Assembly: GCA_001804805.1 (NCBI GenBank)
Contig: MHBH01000061.1
Coordinates: 124,001 to 188,000, forward strand
Direction: 5' to 3'
DNA: 64,000 nucleotides
From: Lentisphaerae bacterium GWF2_49_21
Lineage (GTDB): Bacteria; Verrucomicrobiota; Lentisphaeria; Victivallales; GWF2-50-93
Part shown: in pieces, positions 59,867 to 64,000 of the stretch
Layout of the letters: every line of letters begins with the position of its first letter
Position numbering within the stretch: the stretch's first letter is position 1
Program-made: the position numbers and the translations under genes
The notes under the pieces: model-generated
Told to the model about the DNA's origin: nothing
Seen by the model: only the letters and a program-made list of their open reading frames with translations
Databases searched by the model: none

Positions 59867-60721
59867 TCAGGACATCTGGGGAAGTACGCCCATCTTCCTG
59901 AAATGGCTTGGCGTCATTTTGAACTCCTTCTTGAACATGCGTACGAAATGCTGGTGGGTGATTCCGCCGATACGTTCACATATGACTTTTCCACTGAGGT
60001 TTGAATCTTTCAGCAGCCGGCAGGCAAGCAACAGCTTGCGCCTGGCGATGTAATCATGGGGGGTCTGTCCGAGTTCGGCCTTGAACAGCCGTGTGATGTG
60101 CTCGCGGGAGATTTCCATTTTTCCGGCAAGGCTTGTAACTGAAATCCCGTTTGCGATCTCATCGTCGATCATGGTGCATGCCTCCGAGACAATGCGGTTT
60201 GAGGAAGACTGTTCATGGAAAGATTCCCTGGATCCGTCCAAGGTCATCAGCAGTTCGAAGACCAGGGAGGCTCCGGCAGAGGCAGATATCCTGACCGAGG
60301 TGCCGTCATACACGCTGAACGCCTTGAGCTGCTTGATCAGCTTGCATTCCAGATCGAGCTCGAAGATGGCACCGTGCCGCTTTACGATATCTTTTACTAT
60401 TCCTGTGGCGGCTCCGTAGAATGTGATGTATATGAATTCCCATGGGCGCATCGAGCCCGGGGGATAGAAGTATGAGACGGCGGGATCATAGACTTCACAG
60501 AGGAAACCCTTTCCCGGTCCGATACGGTGTTCGCCCGACGCATCCTTAAAGCGTCCCTCCCCCGAAAGCGAGTATTGGAAAACCATGAGCCTCTCCACCC
60601 TCCTTGTCCTCCCCTCGAAATGATATGAGGGATCGTCATATCTCTCGCAGGAGACCGCGCTCAGCCTGGGCAGGGAGTCCATGGGTCTTACAGTAGTGAA
60701 ATATGTGAGCCAGACTATCAT
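59867..60721 (-). CDS. AraC-family regulator
   Basis: A 284-residue regulator. The N-terminal half (ERLMVFQYSLSGEGRFKDASGEHRIGPGKGFLCEVYDP) is a cupin-like ligand domain. The C-terminal 100 residues hold two helix-turn-helix units (VTSLAGKMEISREHITRLFKAELGQTPHDYIARRKLLLACRLL and the second, KVICERIGGITHQHFVRMFKKEFKMTPSHFRK). Such proteins respond to sugars and activate nearby transport or degradation genes. It is convergent with the esterase and divergent from the prepilin/GH2 cluster; a 13-base palindrome lies between it and the prepilin gene. Confidence 0.92.
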   Translation of the reverse strand: MIVWLTYFTTVRPMDSLPRLSAVSCERYDDPSYHFEGRTRRVERLMVFQYSLSGEGRFKDASGEHRIGPGKGFLCEVYDPAVSYFYPPGSMRPWEFIYITFYGAATGIVKDIVKRHGAIFELDLECKLIKQLKAFSVYDGTSVRISASAGASLVFELLMTLDGSRESFHEQSSSNRIVSEACTMIDDEIANGISVTSLAGKMEISREHITRLFKAELGQTPHDYIARRKLLLACRLLKDSNLSGKVICERIGGITHQHFVRMFKKEFKMTPSHFRKMGVLPQMS

Positions 60722-60751
60722 AATCTACCCGTTCTCATTTTGTCTTCCATC

Positions 60752-60784
60752 ATATAAATCCTGCACTATGCGCAGGATTTATAT
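60752..60784. promoter_or_regulatory. Palindrome in the araC-prepilin gap
   Basis: Perfect 13-base arms, ATATAAATCCTGC and GCAGGATTTATAT, around a seven-base loop. It lies about 30 bases upstream of the AraC start and may be an operator. The rest of the 219-base gap is A/T-rich. Confidence 0.6.
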
Positions 60785-60896
60785 CACAATATGTTAAATA
60801 ATATCAAATTCAAGCATCTTGCAGGGATTCATGTCATATAGTATTATAGATGACAGGAAAAGATGCTGGCATTAGCTGATGACACAATATGTTCAT

Positions 60897-60924
60897 ATAA
60901 ATATTTACGGACGAAAATATTTAT
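60897..60924. promoter_or_regulatory. Palindrome just upstream of the prepilin gene
   Basis: Perfect 10-base arms, ATAAATATTT and AAATATTTAT, around ACGGACGA, followed five bases later by the GGAGG of the prepilin. In the mRNA it would form a hairpin next to the ribosome site; in DNA it could be a regulator site. Confidence 0.5.
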
Positions 60925-60940
60925 ATATGGAGGAATCAAG

Positions 60941-61525
60941 ATGAGGACAAAGGGGAATTTTACGTTGATAGAATTACTTGTCGTCATTGCGATCATCGCA
61001 ATCCTTGTGGCGCTCATGCTTCCGGCCCTGAAGGGGGCGAAGGATTCCGCAAAGGTTGTCATGTGCATGAGCAATCTAAAGCAGATGGGATCAGGGGCCA
61101 TCAATTATTCTCTTGACTGGGACGGCGCATTCCCGACAAGGCTCCACGGCACAGGAGGTTTCGTGCGTTTCTGGTTCTATCAGCTCTGCCTTGCGACAAC
61201 TGGTGAATACAAGGGGAACGGAAAAGATCCGATTCTCATATGTCCCGCGAGGACGGAAGCTTCGGGTCCGAGGATCGGTACCTATACCTGGGTCGACTAC
61301 AGGATCTGCGGAACCCTCTGGCAGAACTTCCACTATCTCACTGAAATCCAAAGTCCGGCGAACACTTTCTATATTGGTGAAACATCGGCAAACGCCGACG
61401 GCGTCGGTCCATACAGCGTCGACTGGCTCAGACATTACAAGAAGGCGAACTTCCTGTTCATCGACGGGCATGTGCAGTCGATTCGGATGGGGGAGCAGAC
61501 GAATACGAATTACTTATGGTACTGA
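60941..61525 (+). CDS. Prepilin-type protein, PVC H-x9-DG type
   Basis: A 194-residue protein. The start is the ATG at 60941, which has GGAGG seven bases upstream; the track ORF adds 26 untranslated residues. The leader [30 protein letters not shown] is the classic class III prepilin signal of Planctomycetes and Lentisphaerae. The segment [29 protein letters not shown] and the end [15 protein letters not shown] are the signature of this group. They are numerous in PVC genomes and of unknown role. It sits upstream of two sugar-related exported proteins. Confidence 0.95.
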   Translation: MRTKGNFTLIELLVVIAIIAILVALMLPALKGAKDSAKVVMCMSNLKQMGSGAINYSLDWDGAFPTRLHGTGGFVRFWFYQLCLATTGEYKGNGKDPILICPARTEASGPRIGTYTWVDYRICGTLWQNFHYLTEIQSPANTFYIGETSANADGVGPYSVDWLRHYKKANFLFIDGHVQSIRMGEQTNTNYLWY

Positions 61526-61526
61526 A

Positions 61527-61590
61527 GTAGGACAGGCTTTCCAGCCTGTTCGCAGAAAAATACAACGGGCTGGAAAGCCCGCCTTACTTA
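61527..61590. repeat. GGCTGGAAAGCCCGCC palindromic element, copy 2
   Basis: GTAGGACAGGCTTTCCAGCC and CGGGCTGGAAAGCCCGCC, separated by about 21 bases, begin one base after the prepilin stop codon. The element matches copy 1 at the end of coaB (57678-57741). Confidence 0.8.
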
Positions 61591-61607
61591 AAACAAAGAG
61601 GGGTAAG

Positions 61608-62378
61608 ATGAAAACAATGATGTCCAAACCTGTAAGAGTGATTGTGCTTGCCTTTTCCGTATTTGCAACGTTCAACGCGAAATCCGCTGAATCTTTTGGC
61701 GGCGGGGATGTCAAAAAGGGGAATCTCTCCATCTCGGTATCCGACAAGGGTGTAATCGATGCCGTGTCCGTGAACGGTATAAGGATACTTGGCACGAACG
61801 GCGGGATCAGCACTTCCGGTTCACCTAAGGACGAATGGCAGCCCTGGTGTCCGCAGATGTGGGGCAGAGACATCAAAGTCGAAAAAACAGATACGGCGGA
61901 CTGCACGACCATCACCACCACCGGTGTTATGAAACCCAAGGATGTCGAGGGGCAGAACAACTTCAAGACAGTCATCAAGGTCTATGCCGACAAGATAGTC
62001 TTCACCGCCAAGATTGATACTTCCGTAAAGGATCTCTGGAAGCGCTGTGGCGGATCCTTCAGGCTGGATGCTGCGAACTTCGCAAACGCCAAGTTCCGCG
62101 CGGATGGGGGCGAATGGAAGGATGTCCCGGAAGCACGTGGCAACAGGAATCTTCTCTGGCCAGAAAATGCAGCTGTGCTCGACGTAAAAGGGGGCAAATA
62201 TCTGGCGACCTTCAAGTTCGACGGGATAAAAACCCATTTCTTCGATGAAAGGAAGGGCGAGAAACCGGTTCTGATGCTAGAGTACAACAGTCCGCAGCAG
62301 GAATTCAGCGACGAACGCGGGAACAAGAACTATGGGGCTGAGTTCAGCGTGACGGTTTCACTGAAAGAGGACAAGTAA
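61608..62378 (+). CDS. Exported protein, paralogue of the N-terminal domain of the next gene
   Basis: A 256-residue protein from the ATG at 61608, after GAGGGG. It has a signal peptide (VIVLAFSVFATFNAKSA). The mature part starts SFGGGDVKKGNLSISVSDKGVIDAVSVNGIRI and shows an exported beta-sandwich-like pattern. Aligned by eye it matches the first 260 residues of the next gene (for example GGISTSGSPKDEWQPWCPQM versus GITTTGSKDNEWEPWMPQM). No catalytic motif is recognised. It is probably a carbohydrate-binding or structural part of the same system. Confidence 0.75.
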   Translation: MKTMMSKPVRVIVLAFSVFATFNAKSAESFGGGDVKKGNLSISVSDKGVIDAVSVNGIRILGTNGGISTSGSPKDEWQPWCPQMWGRDIKVEKTDTADCTTITTTGVMKPKDVEGQNNFKTVIKVYADKIVFTAKIDTSVKDLWKRCGGSFRLDAANFANAKFRADGGEWKDVPEARGNRNLLWPENAAVLDVKGGKYLATFKFDGIKTHFFDERKGEKPVLMLEYNSPQQEFSDERGNKNYGAEFSVTVSLKEDK

Positions 62379-62381
62379 TTT

Positions 62382-62408
62382 AACCACAGAACACACGGAT
62401 TACACAGA
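62382..62408. repeat. Text-like repeat upstream of the GH2-like gene
   Basis: AACCACAGAACACACGGATT and a few more bases, a member of the CACGAAACACACGAA family seen at 37125, 55831 and 57019. Confidence 0.65.
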
Positions 62409-62429
62409 ATATATTTCAAAGGAGAAGAC

Positions 62430-64000
62430 ATGATAAAACTAAAGCAGATACAAGTATTGGGCATATATGCCACAATGCTTTCCGCATTTTTTACGTCTTT
62501 GACAGGGAATCTTTCCGCGGCAGACAAGTTCTCCGGGGGCGAGGTGAAGAAGGGATCCATTTCGGTCAGCTTCTCGGGCAAGGGATGCATTGACGCGATC
62601 TCATTCGACGGGCAGAAGCTGATGCGCACCAACAACGGCATCACCACCACCGGCTCGAAAGACAACGAATGGGAGCCCTGGATGCCGCAGATGTATATGA
62701 AGGATGTCGTGCAGGAGAAGGAGGATTCTGCGGAATTCGCAACTGTCAGATCCTCCGGAATACTTAAGCCGAAGGGTTCGGACTCCTCAAGCAAGATCAC
62801 CTCAACGACAAAAATATATGCCGACAGGATAGTCCAGGAATGTTCGATACGGACTTCCGACAAGACTCTCTGGCGGAGGGGAGGCGAATCGTTCAGGATG
62901 GACACATCGGCATTTGGTCCGATGAACTATAGGATCGAAGGAGGAGAATGGAAGGAGATACCAGAAGTGAAGGGCGACAGGAACCTTGTGTGGCCGGACG
63001 GCACAGCAATACTGGAATTCATCTCGGAGAAATATCTCATTACATTCAAGTACGAAGGCATCAAGACAAATCTTTTCGACGACCGCAAGGACAATTCCCC
63101 CTATCTCAATCTTGAAGCCAACGTGTCGCCTGCCGAAATCAAGGAACAGGACGGTTCAGCCAGCTATGGAGGGAATTTCACTGTGACAATAACTTTCACG
63201 CAGAACAAGGCAGGCACGCTTCCTGTAAAGCCAAAACCGGATCCGAACGCCGGTTCCCCTACCCCCACCTCCTCATTTGACCTTTCAGAGAAGTCACGTC
63301 TGCTAAGCTCAGATTCCTTCAGGCGGAGATATTCACTCGACGGTCAATGGGATCTCATGCCTCTCGGGACGGCCACGGATTTCGCGTCGGATCTCTTCAA
63401 ATATCCGGCGCCCGCCGGAAAATGGAAGAAGACCGCCGTGCCGATGCCGAAATATATGTTCAACGAGTGGAACGGGCCGCAACATGCCGCCTGGTATAGG
63501 ACTCAGTTTACAGCGCCGGATTCACTTAAGGGCAGCAGGATATATCTCCATTTCGAGGAGATCAGTTTCGACACGAAGGCCTATCTGAACGGCAAGGAGA
63601 TCGGAAAGCATTTTGGCGGATATATCCCTCTGGACTTCGATGCTACCGACAGCATCGTATTCGACAAGCCAAACGTACTTGAGGTCTTCACCGGCGACAA
63701 CACTTCCGCGCTCAACAAGGACAAATATCCCCAGGGTGCGCCGAAGGGCGCCGACTGGTCGGTGACCAAGGCCGCGTCAATGTTCGCTCTCACGTTCTGC
63801 TCACACAAGGGAATCATCCAGAATGTTTATCTCGATGCGGTCCAGCAGTCCTATATCAGCGACGTCTTCGTAAAGACCTCCGTCCGTAAATGGAAGATCG
63901 ATGCCGATGTGGAAATCACTAATACAGGCAAGGAAGCAAAGAAGTTTACGATCAAATCCTCGGTTCTCGAAGGCGACAAGGTCGTCAAGGAGCTTCCTGC
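62430..64000 (+). CDS. Exported GH2-like glycoside hydrolase, partial (C-terminus off window)
   Basis: A partial gene of more than 523 residues, absent from the ORF track because no stop lies in the window. It starts at the ATG at 62430, after GGAGAAG. A signal peptide (LGIYATMLSAFFTSLTGNLSA) is followed by a domain like the previous gene (about 30-265), a Pro-rich linker, and from residue 290 the sugar-binding jelly roll of glycoside hydrolase family 2 (SLDGQWDLMPL, AAWYRTQFTAPDSLKGSRIYLHFEEISFDTKAYLNGKEIGKHFGGYIPLDFD). The following sandwich domain begins before the edge. The catalytic barrel is beyond 64000, so activity cannot be judged. Confidence 0.82.
   Translation, partial: MIKLKQIQVLGIYATMLSAFFTSLTGNLSAADKFSGGEVKKGSISVSFSGKGCIDAISFDGQKLMRTNNGITTTGSKDNEWEPWMPQMYMKDVVQEKEDSAEFATVRSSGILKPKGSDSSSKITSTTKIYADRIVQECSIRTSDKTLWRRGGESFRMDTSAFGPMNYRIEGGEWKEIPEVKGDRNLVWPDGTAILEFISEKYLITFKYEGIKTNLFDDRKDNSPYLNLEANVSPAEIKEQDGSASYGGNFTVTITFTQNKAGTLPVKPKPDPNAGSPTPTSSFDLSEKSRLLSSDSFRRRYSLDGQWDLMPLGTATDFASDLFKYPAPAGKWKKTAVPMPKYMFNEWNGPQHAAWYRTQFTAPDSLKGSRIYLHFEEISFDTKAYLNGKEIGKHFGGYIPLDFDATDSIVFDKPNVLEVFTGDNTSALNKDKYPQGAPKGADWSVTKAASMFALTFCSHKGIIQNVYLDAVQQSYISDVFVKTSVRKWKIDADVEITNTGKEAKKFTIKSSVLEGDKVVKELP

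Noticed and set aside
61113-61607. The first 165 residues of the track ORF at 61113
   Set aside because: They are the prepilin gene in another frame plus a translated repeat (QAFQPV); the real gene starts at 61608 after GAGGGG.

Overview
The window looks like a chromosomal fragment of a Gram-negative bacterium of the PVC group. Lentisphaerae or a close relative is the best guess (inference). The reasons are a lipoprotein secretin with a whole type II secretion operon, a short prepilin with an H-x9-DG type ending, FecR/VIT/vWA/TPR and HEAT-repeat exported giants, polysaccharide-active enzymes (heparinase II/III fold, sialate O-acetylesterase, GH2-type protein), and gene-poor gaps filled with many small repeat families. 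No rRNA, phage, integrase or CRISPR array is visible. One tRNA (Leu, anticodon CAA) is present.

Layout. 1-10110 (minus): one operon for a type II secretion system in the order L-M-C-D-E-F-G-H-I-J, with J cut by the window edge. 10290-12466 (minus): a lipoprotein and a DUF4143-type ATPase. 12817-12902: tRNA-Leu. 13013-25211 (plus): lipoprotein, folC, small coiled-coil protein, rfbB, and an 8.9 kb gene for a 2954-residue FecR-VIT-vWA-TPR protein. 25233-30192 (minus): aromatic amino acid block pheA, hisC-type aminotransferase, a membrane protein, tyrA. 30436-41386 (plus): a spermidine-synthase-like enzyme split from its membrane half, a heparinase-like lyase, a PadR regulator with its membrane-protein partner, priA, and an Lrp/AsnC regulator with a class I aminotransferase. 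41781-49712 (minus): two large HEAT/helical-repeat envelope proteins and a short metH. 49820-55010: PHP protein, exported protein, YefM/YoeB pair, Fic protein, four-helix-bundle/zinc-finger protein. 55145-57710 (plus): gmk and coaC, coaB as separate genes with a membrane protein between them. 57760-64000: sialate O-acetylesterase, AraC regulator (opposite strand), prepilin, and two related exported proteins, the second a GH2-like enzyme running off the end.

How it fits together. The secretion machine and the many signal-peptide proteins describe a cell that exports large enzymes and degrades complex sugars. The AraC gene, sitting between the esterase and the prepilin/GH2 genes with two clear palindromes upstream, probably controls the sugar block (inference). 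The housekeeping genes (folC, metH, pheA, tyrA, gmk, coaBC, priA) are scattered in ones and twos.

The most unusual signal is between the genes. At least ten short repeat families recur. One 28-30 nt hairpin family is found inserted inside other repeat families. Another family of AT-rich hairpins always places an in-frame TAA at the end of the gene it follows, on both strands when genes converge. Repeats also reach into coding sequence, supplying the last residues of CoaB and an internal stretch of the esterase. All functional names come from reading motifs by eye; no search was run.
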